50,933 nt of DNA from an uncultured Flavobacteriaceae bacterium (lineage in GTDB: Bacteria > Bacteroidota > Bacteroidia > Flavobacteriales > Flavobacteriaceae): NCBI GenBank assembly GCA_938029725.1, contig CALHGE010000038.1, positions 1-50,933 of the forward strand. Direction: 5' to 3'. The position numbers were made by a program, and so were the translations under genes. The notes beneath the pieces were generated by a model, which made no database searches, was not told the DNA's origin, and worked only from the letters and a program-made list of their open reading frames with translations. Of the stretch, positions 32,297 through 40,501 are shown piece by piece. Every line of letters begins with the position of its first letter. Position 1 is the stretch's first letter.

Positions 32297-34144
32297 TTAA
32301 AAGAAATCACCGCTTCTTTTTTTGCTTCTTCTGTTGCCTGAGCTTTCACTTTTTCCAAAATTGCGTTCTCTTTTTTTACTTCTATCGCGACCACTTCCAC
32401 TGCTGCTTCCGCCGCCATAGCCACCGCGGTCTCTACTGCCGCCTCCGCCGCTTCTTTTACCATCTCTGCGACCTCCGCCACCGCCTGGGTTTTTAGAAAC
32501 CTCTACATTGACGAATCTACCTTCTACTTTAAATTCAGTAAAAGTAGCTAAGATTTGGTCTGTTGAAGACGCATCAGAATTAAAGAAAGAAAAACTTTCT
32601 TTCACGTCTACTTTAAAGATGTCATCTTGTTCAAGACCTACGGTATCGCGAATGAAATCTTTTAAAGTCATCCAGTCATAGTCATCTTTTTCGCCAACAT
32701 TAATGAAGTAGCGAACAGAACCTGAAGTAGGCGCATCCTCTCTATTGCTTCGATCAGAACCTCGTTCTCTTCTTTCTCCACGGTCTCTTCTTTCTCCACG
32801 ATCTTCTCTTTCTCCGCGATCTCCAGATTTGATGTCTCTAGATTTCTTGTAGTAGCTTGAGAATCTCGTAAACTCAGCAGAAACTAATTTTTTAATTAAC
32901 TCTTCACGATCTACATCTTTTAATATCTCGTGAATTGCAGGTAAATATTCTTCTACCTCATTGTCAATTTCAGTATCCTTAATTTTAGTAGCAAGGTGAT
33001 GCAATTGAATTCCGCAAATATCACTTCCACTCGGAACAGTTTTTGAAATAAATTTTTGCTGAATCTTGTTTTCAATAGCCTTAATTTTTCGTGTTTCACC
33101 ACGCGTTACTAATACCATTGAAATACCAGATTTACCTGCTCTACCGGTACGTCCACTTCGGTGCGTATAGGTTTCGATTTCATCTGGTAATTGGTAGTTG
33201 ATGACATGTGTAATATCATTAACATCAATACCTCTTGCGGCTACATCGGTAGCAACTAAGATCTGAATTTGTTTTTTACGGAAAGAGTTCATTACCATAT
33301 CACGTTGGTTTTGACTCAAATCTCCGTGTATTGCTCCTGCGTTGTACCCGTCTTCAATTAATTTTTCAGCTACACTTTGCGTATCCCGTTTCGTTCTACA
33401 GAATATGACAGCGAAAATATTTGGGTTGGTATCCGCTAAACGTTTTAAAGCAGGGTAACGATCTCTGCCACTTACTACATAATATTCATGCTGTACGGTT
33501 GAAGTACCGGCATTTTTTGTTCCTACAGTTATTTCTTGAGGACTATGCATGAATTTTTTAGCAATAGTCGACACTTCTCTCGGCATGGTTGCTGAAAATA
33601 ACCAAGTAGATTTCTCATCAGGCGTATTTGAAAGAATATCTTGTATATCTTCAAAAAAGCCCATGTTAAGCATTTCATCAGCCTCATCAAGAATACAATA
33701 ATCGATTTTTGAAATATCAACTAATCTGCGACTAATCATATCCTTCATACGACCTGGCGTGGCAACAATGATTTGCGCTCCGCGTTTGATTTGTCTTGCC
33801 TGGTCAGTAATACTTGCACCACCATATATAGCTACAGTACTCAAATTCTTTTTATACTTAGAATAGAGTTTAAGCTCGTTAGTAATTTGCAAGCAAAGTT
33901 CACGTGTAGGCGAAAGAATCAAACCTTGTGTGGTTCTACTATTACTATCTATTTTTTGGATTAGTGGAAAACCGAAAGCTGCGGTTTTTCCGGTACCTGT
34001 TTGGGCAAGTGCGACCAAATCGGTCTCGGTTTCCAATAAAATTGGGATTGCTTTTTCTTGTACTTCCGACGGAGTTTCAAATCCTAAATCGGCAATAGCA
34101 TCTAGTAAGGTCTTGTCAAGACCTAGGTCTTCAAATGTTGTCAT
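32297..34144 (-). CDS. DEAD-box RNA helicase, DeaD/CsdA-like with RGG-rich tail
   Basis: ATP-dependent RNA helicase of 615 residues for ribosome assembly or mRNA remodelling, typically cold-induced. RecA1 shows the Q motif FEDLGLDKTLLDAIADLGFE, motif I AQTGTGKT at about 47-54, motif II DEAD at about 152 and motif III SAT in WLFSATMP. RecA2 has VIFCRTKRDTQ and the arginine-finger HRSGRTGRAG. An auxiliary region follows, then a basic linker at about 430-460 made of repeated RGER/DRGER units. A DbpA/CsdA-like RNA-binding domain runs from about 470 to 555 (VRYFINVGEKDDYDWMTLKD), and the tail is rich in Gly, Arg and Ser. The tail and linker make the DNA here low in complexity. Confidence 0.95.
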   Translation of the reverse strand: MTTFEDLGLDKTLLDAIADLGFETPSEVQEKAIPILLETETDLVALAQTGTGKTAAFGFPLIQKIDSNSRTTQGLILSPTRELCLQITNELKLYSKYKKNLSTVAIYGGASITDQARQIKRGAQIIVATPGRMKDMISRRLVDISKIDYCILDEADEMLNMGFFEDIQDILSNTPDEKSTWLFSATMPREVSTIAKKFMHSPQEITVGTKNAGTSTVQHEYYVVSGRDRYPALKRLADTNPNIFAVIFCRTKRDTQSVAEKLIEDGYNAGAIHGDLSQNQRDMVMNSFRKKQIQILVATDVAARGIDVNDITHVINYQLPDEIETYTHRSGRTGRAGKSGISMVLVTRGETRKIKAIENKIQQKFISKTVPSGSDICGIQLHHLATKIKDTEIDNEVEEYLPAIHEILKDVDREELIKKLVSAEFTRFSSYYKKSRDIKSGDRGEREDRGERRDRGERRERGSDRSNREDAPTSGSVRYFINVGEKDDYDWMTLKDFIRDTVGLEQDDIFKVDVKESFSFFNSDASSTDQILATFTEFKVEGRFVNVEVSKNPGGGGGRRDGKRSGGGGSRDRGGYGGGSSSGSGRDRSKKRERNFGKSESSGNRRSKKRSGDFF

Positions 34145-34260
34145 AATATGTTATAAGTTAATCGCAAATATGTCTGTTGCATAGAGCGATTATCGACATA
34201 ACCTATTAGACTCGGCGCAACACATGCTATACTAGCGGCGTTAATTAATTTGCAAAGGTA
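34145..34260 (-). promoter_or_regulatory. Helicase promoter -7 box and structured 5' leader
   Basis: On the minus strand TACCTTTG (plus 34253-34260) matches the -7 consensus TAnnTTTG, although no clear -33 TTG is present. It implies a leader of about 100 nt. Near the start codon the leader holds a 7-bp stem, taatcgc (34159-34165) with gcgatta (34186-34192) and a 20-nt loop. Long leaders are usual for cold-induced helicase mRNAs, and regulation here is inferred. Confidence 0.4.
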
Positions 34261-34444
34261 CTCCTAATTATTGAAACGGTGTTAAAACGTTTTTATGAAG
34301 TGTTTAAGAGGCAAGTGTATAGCCATAAACACAAATGCAAATGCAAAGAATTTCGAAGATAATCATAAGGCTTATAAAGGTTTTCTGAAGCTTTGGGTTG
34401 TCGTAGATGATGATACATACTGCCCCAATCACAATACTTATTTG

Positions 34445-34822
34445 AAGAATAACATGCCTAAATTGAATTTTTTGGTCGCATTATCATAGTCGTCTGCGAG
34501 TGTTCTTCATTCGTTAACACCTATAATTTTTTCCATTTCACCATCGAGATCTTGAACCCAGTTCTATTTTAAGACATTGGCCGATCCTAATAATATTTCA
34601 GTTTTTTCGGCACCATATTTTTGTATTTTCTCTTTTGAGACGTTTATAGCTAATAGTTCTATATATTTTTCATCTTCACTAACTAACCTGAATTGGGTAA
34701 GGTTTCAAGGTAATCGAGCTCACTTTCTTTAATGCTCTTTAATTGGTGCCAATTATAATAGTTAATAATTATAGTTGGGGCCAATCATCATTTCTTCTTT
34801 AAGTTCACTATTCATCCATTTG
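34445..34822 (-). pseudogene. Decayed gene of unknown function
   Basis: Minus-strand translation gives protein-like pieces in shifting frames: WMNSELKEEMMIGPNYNY (about 34764-34822), YYNWHQLKSIKESELDYLET (about 34694-34762), SEDEKYIELLAINVSKEKIQ and KYGAEKTEILLGSANVLK (about 34570-34682), a stop, then NWVQDLDGEMEKIIGV (about 34515-34567) and, after another stop, LADDYDNATKKFNLGMLFF. At least two frameshifts and two nonsense codons are needed to join them. I do not recognise the family. The rest of 34261-34936 shows no gene, only the rdgB terminator. The plus-strand ORF at 34295-34489 is not credible. Confidence 0.55.
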
Positions 34823-34842
34823 TGAAATTGCCATTAGGGCAG

Positions 34843-34876
34843 CAAAAAAAAGCTATAAGGACAGCTCCAATAGCTT
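34843..34876 (-). terminator. Rho-independent terminator of rdgB
   Basis: 7-bp stem aagctat/atagctt (34850-34856 with 34870-34876) and 13-nt loop, 60 nt past the rdgB stop on the minus strand. It runs straight into an eight-T tract. Confidence 0.8.
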
Positions 34877-34936
34877 CTGTTCTTTGAGAAGCGATCTATA
34901 TTTGAACCATTTCTATGTTTTTTTTTGGTTGAGACA

Positions 34937-35515
34937 TCAACTAAATTGTTTTAAATGGTTTATTAATTTTTGTATGGCTTTGCCTCGATGGCTTATTTGA
35001 TTCTTTACTGCTAAGGGTAGTTCAGCGAAAGTGTGTTCGTAGCCCGTAGGAATGAAAATGGGGTCATATCCAAAACCATTGCTTCCTTGCTTTTTTTTAC
35101 AAATCGTTCCGCTTACTATTCCGTTGAAAATTAGTTTTTCTTTTTTTAAATTTAGAGCGATAGCTGTTTTGAACTGTGCTGAACGATTACTTTTTTTTTG
35201 CAAGGCTAGTAGTAATTTTTTCATGTTGTCTTCAGCATTTTTATGCGCCCCAGCATACCGAGCAGAATACACGCCAGGTGCTCCGTTTAAGGTGTCTACA
35301 AGAAGGCCGGTGTCATCTGCAAAGCATGATAAGCCATAATGTTGTGTTACGTAATCAGCTTTCAGTTGGGCATTACCCACGAGGGTTTCAGCCGTTTCAG
35401 GTATTTCATCATGACAACCGATATCAGTTAATGATACTAATTCTATAGAAGAAGGCAGCAGTACTTTTACCTCATTGAATTTATTTTGATTGTGAGTTGC
35501 AAAGACTAATTTCAT
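34937..35515 (-). CDS. rdgB: Non-canonical purine NTP pyrophosphatase, RdgB/HAM1 family
   Basis: It hydrolyses ITP, dITP and XTP to monophosphates and keeps deaminated purines out of DNA and RNA. The 192 residues are the usual size. Substrate and metal residues are in FATHNQNKFNEV at 4-15, ADDTGLLVDTLNGAPGVYSA with the catalytic Asp at about 66-85, and NGFGYDPIFIP at about 146-156. The C-terminal SHRGKAIQKL at about 174-183 is the family signature that contacts the base. The gene stands alone: it has a terminator downstream and is divergent from the methyltransferase gene across 85 bp. Confidence 0.97.
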   Translation of the reverse strand: MKLVFATHNQNKFNEVKVLLPSSIELVSLTDIGCHDEIPETAETLVGNAQLKADYVTQHYGLSCFADDTGLLVDTLNGAPGVYSARYAGAHKNAEDNMKKLLLALQKKSNRSAQFKTAIALNLKKEKLIFNGIVSGTICKKKQGSNGFGYDPIFIPTGYEHTFAELPLAVKNQISHRGKAIQKLINHLKQFS

Positions 35516-35564
35516 GTATATAGAATTCGTGTTGAATTTTTAATAAATGGCGTAAAACCAAATT

Positions 35565-35572
35565 CAAAAGTA
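35565..35572 (-). promoter_or_regulatory. Probable -7 element for rdgB
   Basis: Minus-strand TACTTTTG fits TAnnTTTG and lies 50 nt upstream of the rdgB start. No matching -33 TTG is seen. Confidence 0.4.
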
Positions 35573-35600
35573 GTAATTTTAATTCCTTTAAAAGTTAGCT

Positions 35601-36053
35601 ATGAAACTGAAAGTGCCACCTATTATTGTTTTCCTTGCATTCGCAGTATTGATGTATGTCTTAGCACGATTTTTTCCTGTAGGGTATTTTGATTTTTTTG
35701 GAAGAAGCTATATGATGTATGGCCTACTCGCTATTGCAGGAAGTATCGGTTTTATTTCATTATTTCAATTTTTTAAATCAAAAACGACCATAGACCCTAC
35801 CAGACCTTCGAAAGCATCAAGACTAGTTACTTCAGGAATTTATCAATTCTCAAGAAACCCTATGTATTTCGGGCTTTTACTCATGCTTCTGGCCTGGGGC
35901 TTGTGGCTAGGGAACGCTTTCAATATAGTATTAGTTGCGGCTTTTGTAGCGTACATGAATGCCTTTCAAATAGTTCCTGAAGAAGAAGTTTTATTGAAGT
36001 TGTTCGCAAAAGAATACAAGCAGTACTGTACTTTGGTGCGTAGATGGTTTTAA
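35601..36053 (+). CDS. Membrane methyltransferase, ICMT/PEMT-like
   Basis: 150 residues with about four transmembrane helices (FLAFAVLMYVLARFFPV, MMYGLLAIAGSIGFISLFQF and two further on). The signature of the isoprenylcysteine/phospholipid methyltransferase superfamily is SRLVTSGIYQFSRNPMYFG at about 74-92. It is followed by the helix pair LLMLLAWGLWLGN and the C-terminal EEEVLLKLFAKEYKQYC, where E and K/Y residues help bind S-adenosylmethionine. Bacterial members methylate small or lipid acceptors, and the acceptor is unknown. It is the usual length for this short bacterial group. It starts 85 bp from divergent rdgB. Confidence 0.9.
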   Translation: MKLKVPPIIVFLAFAVLMYVLARFFPVGYFDFFGRSYMMYGLLAIAGSIGFISLFQFFKSKTTIDPTRPSKASRLVTSGIYQFSRNPMYFGLLLMLLAWGLWLGNAFNIVLVAAFVAYMNAFQIVPEEEVLLKLFAKEYKQYCTLVRRWF

Positions 36054-36069
36054 ATATATAAGTCAATTA

Positions 36070-36134
36070 GCTTATATTGTTAAATTATTAGTAAATTCGC
36101 TTATATATGTATATATTAGCAAATAAGCTTATAT
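36070..36134 (+). promoter_or_regulatory. Three direct GCTTATAT repeats before the SatD gene
   Basis: GCTTATAT occurs at 36070-36077, 36099-36106 and 36127-36134, with start-to-start spacing of 29 and 28 nt. The last copy ends three bases before the SatD ATG. Such regular spacing is typical of an iteron-like operator for a DNA-binding protein. The SatD-like product has a C-terminal helix-turn-helix, so autoregulation is the simplest reading. No canonical -7 box is visible here. Confidence 0.6.
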
Positions 36135-36137
36135 TTT

Positions 36138-36749
36138 ATGATCGCAATTATTACAGGAGATATTATTAATTCAGAGGAGCATAAAGCTTCTGAATGGATT
36201 AATGTACTTAAGAAGCAGTTTTTAAAATATGGAAAAGCACCTACGGAATGGGAGATTTATAGAGGCGATGAATTTCAGCTCAAGGTAGCTCCTAAGGAAG
36301 CATTGTTGGTCGCTTTACAAATAAAAGCCCTTATCAAATCTGTTAAGAATCTAGATGTTCGAATGTCGATAGGTGTTGGTTCTGAAGATTTTAAAGGAGC
36401 TAGCGTAAGTGAATCTAATGGAACAGCATATAAGCGCTCAGGGCGAATTTTTGAGACTTTGAGAGAAGAAAAATTAAACCTTGCCATTGCTACCGGAAAC
36501 GAAAAAGAAGATCAAAGCTTAAATTTAATGATCAAGCTAGCTTTGAATTTTATGGATGAATGGACATCAGTTTCGGCCGAAATCATTGCGATAGCTTTGG
36601 CAAATACAAAAATTTCGCAACAAGATATTGCTGAACAGCTTAATATCAAACAGTCTGCGGTAAGTCAACGGCAGAAAAGGGCTCGCTTAGATTTAGTACA
36701 AGAACTTTTATCCTATTACCCACAAACCGTAAAAAGAATGAAATCATGA
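36138..36749 (+). CDS. SatD-family protein with C-terminal helix-turn-helix
   Basis: 203 residues. The N-terminal half (AIITGDIINSEEHKASEWIN at 2-21, EIYRGDEFQLKVAPKEALL at about 40-58, VRMSIGVGSEDF at about 74-85, and NGTAYKRSGRIFETL at about 95-109) is the SatD family domain. Its DIINS and RGDEFQ motifs recall nucleotidyl-cyclase-like folds (GDEF), which is only a resemblance. The C-terminus has a helix-turn-helix, ISQQDIAEQLNIKQSAVSQR at about 159-178. SatD was named from Streptococcus acid-tolerance genes, and its biochemistry is unknown to me. The gene overlaps the next by ATGA and is preceded by three direct repeats, so it may sense something and control its own operon. Confidence 0.9.
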   Translation: MIAIITGDIINSEEHKASEWINVLKKQFLKYGKAPTEWEIYRGDEFQLKVAPKEALLVALQIKALIKSVKNLDVRMSIGVGSEDFKGASVSESNGTAYKRSGRIFETLREEKLNLAIATGNEKEDQSLNLMIKLALNFMDEWTSVSAEIIAIALANTKISQQDIAEQLNIKQSAVSQRQKRARLDLVQELLSYYPQTVKRMKS

Positions 36750-37444
36750 TTTTGTTTACGAAACTTTTCTTAGCACATTTAATTGGTGATTTTTTATTGC
36801 AGCCCAATAGTTGGGTTCTTCATAAAGAGGACAAGAAGGCGGCCTCAAAATATCTTTATTTGCATGTACTACTTCATGCTGCTACCACCATGCTTTTGTT
36901 GTGGGACTTCCACTATTGGAAAATCGGACTTATAATCTTAGTATCACACTATCTCATCGATTTGACAAAACTCTATATCAATCCCTTATTCGAGAATAAG
37001 AGTATTCCTTTTTTTATAGATCAGTTCCTTCATATCGCCGTGCTGTATTGCTGTGCCTATTTTAATGATTTATGGTCGCATACCCTTGAGCTCTTTGCCT
37101 TATTGGACTGGAATTTAATAACTGCAGTAGTGTTCGTAAGTTTTCCAACGGCTATCATTATGAGTAAGCTATTAGAAAAGATGTCGAGTCAGTTAGAAAT
37201 GGACCATAAGTCTTTACCAAATGCAGGAAAGTATATCGGTATTATTGAGCGCTTATTTGTGTTACTATTTATAATCCTAGATCATTGGGAAGCTATCGGC
37301 CTGCTAATCACTGCAAAGTCGGTTTTTAGATTTAATGATTTGAAAGAAAGTAATAGTAGGAAGTTGACGGAATATATTTTAATCGGAACACTTATTAGCT
37401 TCGGCATCGCTATCGTTGCGGGTATTATTTACACTTCTTTATAA
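36746..37444 (+). CDS. DUF3307 multi-pass membrane protein
   Basis: 232 residues with about six hydrophobic helices. The N-terminus FLAHLIGDFLLQPNSWVL at about 8-25 and the second block ILVSHYLIDLTKLYIN at about 64-79 define DUF3307. The repeated His-x3-Asp spacing (HLIGD, HYLID) and the His at YLHVLLHAA could form a metal site in the membrane, as in YdjM-type membrane hydrolases, but that is conjecture. A His-rich middle (FFIDQFLHIAVLYC) supports it. The start codon overlaps the SatD stop (ATGA), so translation is coupled. The pairing with SatD is known in other genomes to my recollection, but its purpose is not. Confidence 0.9.
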   Translation: MILFTKLFLAHLIGDFLLQPNSWVLHKEDKKAASKYLYLHVLLHAATTMLLLWDFHYWKIGLIILVSHYLIDLTKLYINPLFENKSIPFFIDQFLHIAVLYCCAYFNDLWSHTLELFALLDWNLITAVVFVSFPTAIIMSKLLEKMSSQLEMDHKSLPNAGKYIGIIERLFVLLFIILDHWEAIGLLITAKSVFRFNDLKESNSRKLTEYILIGTLISFGIAIVAGIIYTSL

Positions 37445-37457
37445 TTTGGAGCCTATT

Positions 37458-38237
37458 ATGAAAATAAGCTTGCTAACTATAGTTTTATTTTTTTATAGCA
37501 TATCGAATTGTGCTCAAACTCAATATTTCAACTCTTTTGATGATACTAAAATTGCCTATACAGATGAGGGAGCTGGAAGGCCAATACTTCTGATTCATGG
37601 TTTTATGCAAACTCGGAAATCATGGGATAATACCGAATTAAAAAAAGAGTTATTACAGAAAGGGTATCGCGTTATAGTGCCTGACTTACGGGGTAATGGA
37701 GATTCAGATATGCCTCATGAAGAGGACGCATATTCGCAAGATGCTGAAGTAATTGATTTAATGTTTCTTATGGTTGAATTAAAGATTAGTAGCTATAGGG
37801 CGGTTGGTTATTCACGAGGAAGCATCCTTCTAGCAAAATTATTAACCAAAGACCGTCGCGTAAAAAAAGCGGTGTTAGGAGGCATGGGTTTCGATTTCAC
37901 GAACCCGAACTGGAAGCGACGTATGATGTTCAAAGATGCTTTTAATGGAAAGATAAGCCAAGAAACAAAAGGAGCTGTGGACTATGCAAAAGCTATAGGA
38001 GCTGATTTGAAATGCTTGTACTTGCAACAAAAACACCAATCAGTTACCAGCAAAAGACAACTTCAGGTTATTAAGGCAAAAGTATTGGTGATTTCTGGTG
38101 ACGAAGATACTGATAATGGGGATCCGGCACTGTTATCTGCGGCAATTCCGAAGAGTAAACTTCAAATTGTAAAAGGGGATCATAACGGTACCTACAAGAC
38201 AAAAGCTTTCGCTACCGCGGTCATTTCTTTCCTATAA
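37458..38237 (+). CDS. Alpha/beta hydrolase, probable lipoprotein
   Basis: 259 residues from the ATG at 37458. The N-terminus MKISLLTIVLFFYSISNC looks like a lipoprotein signal with Cys at 18, so it is exported. The hydrolase core has the oxyanion loop RPILLIHGFMQTRKSWDN at about 39-56, VPDLRGNGDSDMPHEEDAYS, the nucleophile elbow GYSRGS with Ser at about 119, a late VISGDEDTDNGD acid region and the catalytic His in KGDHNGTYK at about 245. The triad is complete. The substrate is unknown; the fold covers esterases, lactonases and haloalkane-type enzymes. The longer frame from 37416 overlaps the DUF3307 gene, and the gene may be the third member of that operon. Confidence 0.9.
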   Translation: MKISLLTIVLFFYSISNCAQTQYFNSFDDTKIAYTDEGAGRPILLIHGFMQTRKSWDNTELKKELLQKGYRVIVPDLRGNGDSDMPHEEDAYSQDAEVIDLMFLMVELKISSYRAVGYSRGSILLAKLLTKDRRVKKAVLGGMGFDFTNPNWKRRMMFKDAFNGKISQETKGAVDYAKAIGADLKCLYLQQKHQSVTSKRQLQVIKAKVLVISGDEDTDNGDPALLSAAIPKSKLQIVKGDHNGTYKTKAFATAVISFL

Positions 38238-38364
38238 AACGATTTCAACTGCGGTATTGATAAAATATACAGCCTTAAAGAACGGAATATGTAATTGAAT
38301 TAGGTCAATTAGTTACAGGGATAACTTTTCATAACATTCCTCAAAATCCATCAGAATAAATTTT

Positions 38365-38372
38365 TACTTTTG
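38365..38372 (+). promoter_or_regulatory. Probable -7 element for the SerB-SerA gene
   Basis: TACTTTTG fits TAnnTTTG and lies 79 nt before the ATG. There is no clear TTG at the -33 distance. Confidence 0.4.
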
Positions 38373-38451
38373 GCGACATATTTAGTTTTATCCTTTTGGT
38401 CTCACACTGTGATCTTAAAGGAATCATTTTAATTTGAGATAGGTTTTAAAA

Positions 38452-40344
38452 ATGGCAAAAGCAGGTAGAAAATACGTTTTCGATTTTGATAGTACATTAA
38501 CCAGGGTAGAAGCGCTAGATGTTTTGGCTGAAATGACTTTGCAAGGGAATTCAAAACGGAATGAAATTATTGAAGAAATTCAAAAAATTACGAACCTCGG
38601 AATCGATGGTGATATTTCTTTTACAGAATCTTTAGAGCGGCGCATTAAACTTCTCAACGCTAACAAAAGCGATCTAGAGGGTTTGGTTGCTGAGCTCCGA
38701 CAGAAAATTTCAAAATCTATTGAATCAAATAAAGAATTCTTTGAAAAATTTTCTGATGACATCTACGTGATTTCCTGCGGATTTAAGGAGTTTATTGACC
38801 CTATTGTCGAAGAATACAATATTCCTTCAGAGCGTGTGTATGCGAATACTTTTGAATTTGGCGAAGACGGAAAAATTATTGGTTTTGATGCAGAAAATCC
38901 ACTTTCACAGCACAACGGAAAAATAGAATGCTTAAAGCAAATGAATCTAGAAGGCGAGGTTCAAGTAATAGGTGATGGCTATAGTGACTATGTAATGAGA
39001 CAGGCTGGTATCGCTGATAAATTTTTCGCGTACACCGAGAATGTTCACAGAGATAAAGCCGCTGATAACGCAGATCATATAACCCCGAATTTAGACGAGT
39101 TCCTTTTTGTGAATGATTTGCCGAGAAACATTTCGTACCCAAAGAATAGAATTAAAATTTTGTTATTAGAGAATGTGCATCCAGACGCATTTGAAAACCT
39201 TTCAGAAGATGGTTTTTCAGTAGAAACGGTAAAGCACAGCCTTTCTGAAGAAGAACTGATTGAAAAAATTAAAGGGGTTCATGTTTTGGGCATACGTTCT
39301 AAAACTCAAGTCACCAAAAAAGTTTTGGAAGCAGCTAATAAGCTATTGGTTGTTGGAGCCTTTTGTATTGGTACGACTCAAATAGATTTAGATAATTGCA
39401 AGCGCAAGGGTGTGGCTGTTTTCAATGCACCCTATAGTAATACACGTTCGGTAGTTGAATTGGCAATTGGTGAGATTATTATGTTGATGAGAAGCGTCTT
39501 TCCAAGAAGTACAGAAATTCATAACGGACAATGGCAGAAAACGGCTGCCGGTTCTCGAGAAGTTAGGGGTAAAAACTTGGGAATAGTCGGCTACGGAAAT
39601 ATTGGAAAACAATTATCTGTTTTAGCAGAAGCTATTGGAATGCGGGTCTATTATTATGACGTGGATGATAAATTGGCTTTAGGAAATGCAATTAAATGTA
39701 ATACTCTTGAAGATTTACTCAACGTTTCTGATGTGGTAACGCTTCATATTGATGATAATAAAGCAAACAAAAATTTTATTGGAGCACGCGAAATCAATCA
39801 AATGAGGGATGGTGCTATTTTTGTTAACCTTGCTAGAGGCTTCGTCGTTGATATCAAAGCCTTGGCAAATGCTTTGAAATCTGGTAAGTTGTCAGGTGCA
39901 GCCATCGATGTTTATCCTGAAGAACCCCGAAGTAATGGAGAATTTTTCACTGAACTCCAAGGTTTGAATAATGTGATATTGACACCCCATGTTGGTGGAA
40001 GTACGGAAGAAGCACAGCGAAATATTGCAGATTTTGTTCCCAGTAAAATAATGGATTATGTGAATTCAGGCAGTACGGTTGACGCGGTAAATTTTCCGAA
40101 TATTAGACTTCCTAAGCAAAACAAAGCACACCGTTTTTTGCATATTCACAAGAACGTACCTGGTGTCATGGCAAAAATTAATGAGGTTTTGGCGAAGTAC
40201 GAAATGAATATTTCTGGGCAGTATCTGTCTACAGATAATGAAGTGGGGTATGTGATTACTGATTTGGACAAGGAATATAACAAAGATGTAATTAAGGCGC
40301 TAAAGAAGATTGAGAATACAATTAAGTTTAGGGTTCTATACTAG
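38452..40344 (+). CDS. Fused phosphoserine phosphatase-like / phosphoglycerate dehydrogenase (SerB-SerA)
   Basis: A 630-residue two-enzyme protein. Residues 1-225 form a HAD phosphatase like SerB: DFDSTLTRVEA with nucleophile Asp11 and Asp13, YVISCGFKEF with motif II Ser, NGKIECL with Lys, and VIGDGYSD with motif III Asp. Residues from about 231 form D-3-phosphoglycerate dehydrogenase: NTRSVVELAIGE, the NAD-binding LGIVGYGNIGK at about 377-387, NLARGFVVDI with the catalytic Arg, and TPHVGGSTEEAQ with the catalytic His at about 513. An ACT domain at about 558-630 (KNVPGVMAKINEVLAKYEMN) likely gives serine feedback. It carries out the first and, by inference, third steps of serine synthesis, skipping SerC. 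Both sites look intact. Confidence 0.93.
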   Translation: MAKAGRKYVFDFDSTLTRVEALDVLAEMTLQGNSKRNEIIEEIQKITNLGIDGDISFTESLERRIKLLNANKSDLEGLVAELRQKISKSIESNKEFFEKFSDDIYVISCGFKEFIDPIVEEYNIPSERVYANTFEFGEDGKIIGFDAENPLSQHNGKIECLKQMNLEGEVQVIGDGYSDYVMRQAGIADKFFAYTENVHRDKAADNADHITPNLDEFLFVNDLPRNISYPKNRIKILLLENVHPDAFENLSEDGFSVETVKHSLSEEELIEKIKGVHVLGIRSKTQVTKKVLEAANKLLVVGAFCIGTTQIDLDNCKRKGVAVFNAPYSNTRSVVELAIGEIIMLMRSVFPRSTEIHNGQWQKTAAGSREVRGKNLGIVGYGNIGKQLSVLAEAIGMRVYYYDVDDKLALGNAIKCNTLEDLLNVSDVVTLHIDDNKANKNFIGAREINQMRDGAIFVNLARGFVVDIKALANALKSGKLSGAAIDVYPEEPRSNGEFFTELQGLNNVILTPHVGGSTEEAQRNIADFVPSKIMDYVNSGSTVDAVNFPNIRLPKQNKAHRFLHIHKNVPGVMAKINEVLAKYEMNISGQYLSTDNEVGYVITDLDKEYNKDVIKALKKIENTIKFRVLY

Positions 40345-40501
40345 ATCGTTTTTGATTTGAATTTCGCTTAATTAGGGCTTGGAAAATTTCGTTTTCCACA
40401 AGTAATGGCTACTTCATGTACATATAGGTTCGCTTCACCACAAATTATTGTTTTTCCTTTGTTACGGAATTATATTGTAGGAATTATCCTCAATTATATA
40501 C

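Noticed and set aside
32300..32520. GC-rich repetitive stretch as a CRISPR or tandem-repeat locus
   Set aside because: It is the coding sequence of the Gly/Arg/Ser-rich helicase tail, with no regular repeat-spacer structure.
34295..34489. Plus-strand 64-residue ORF as a gene
   Set aside because: It is low in complexity at its start and has no family resemblance, and the adjacent sequence is better explained as a decayed minus-strand gene.
40380..40398. tggaaaa/ttttcca hairpin after the SerB-SerA gene as a terminator
   Set aside because: It is a short A-T-rich stem without a T-tract, so the evidence is too weak to list.
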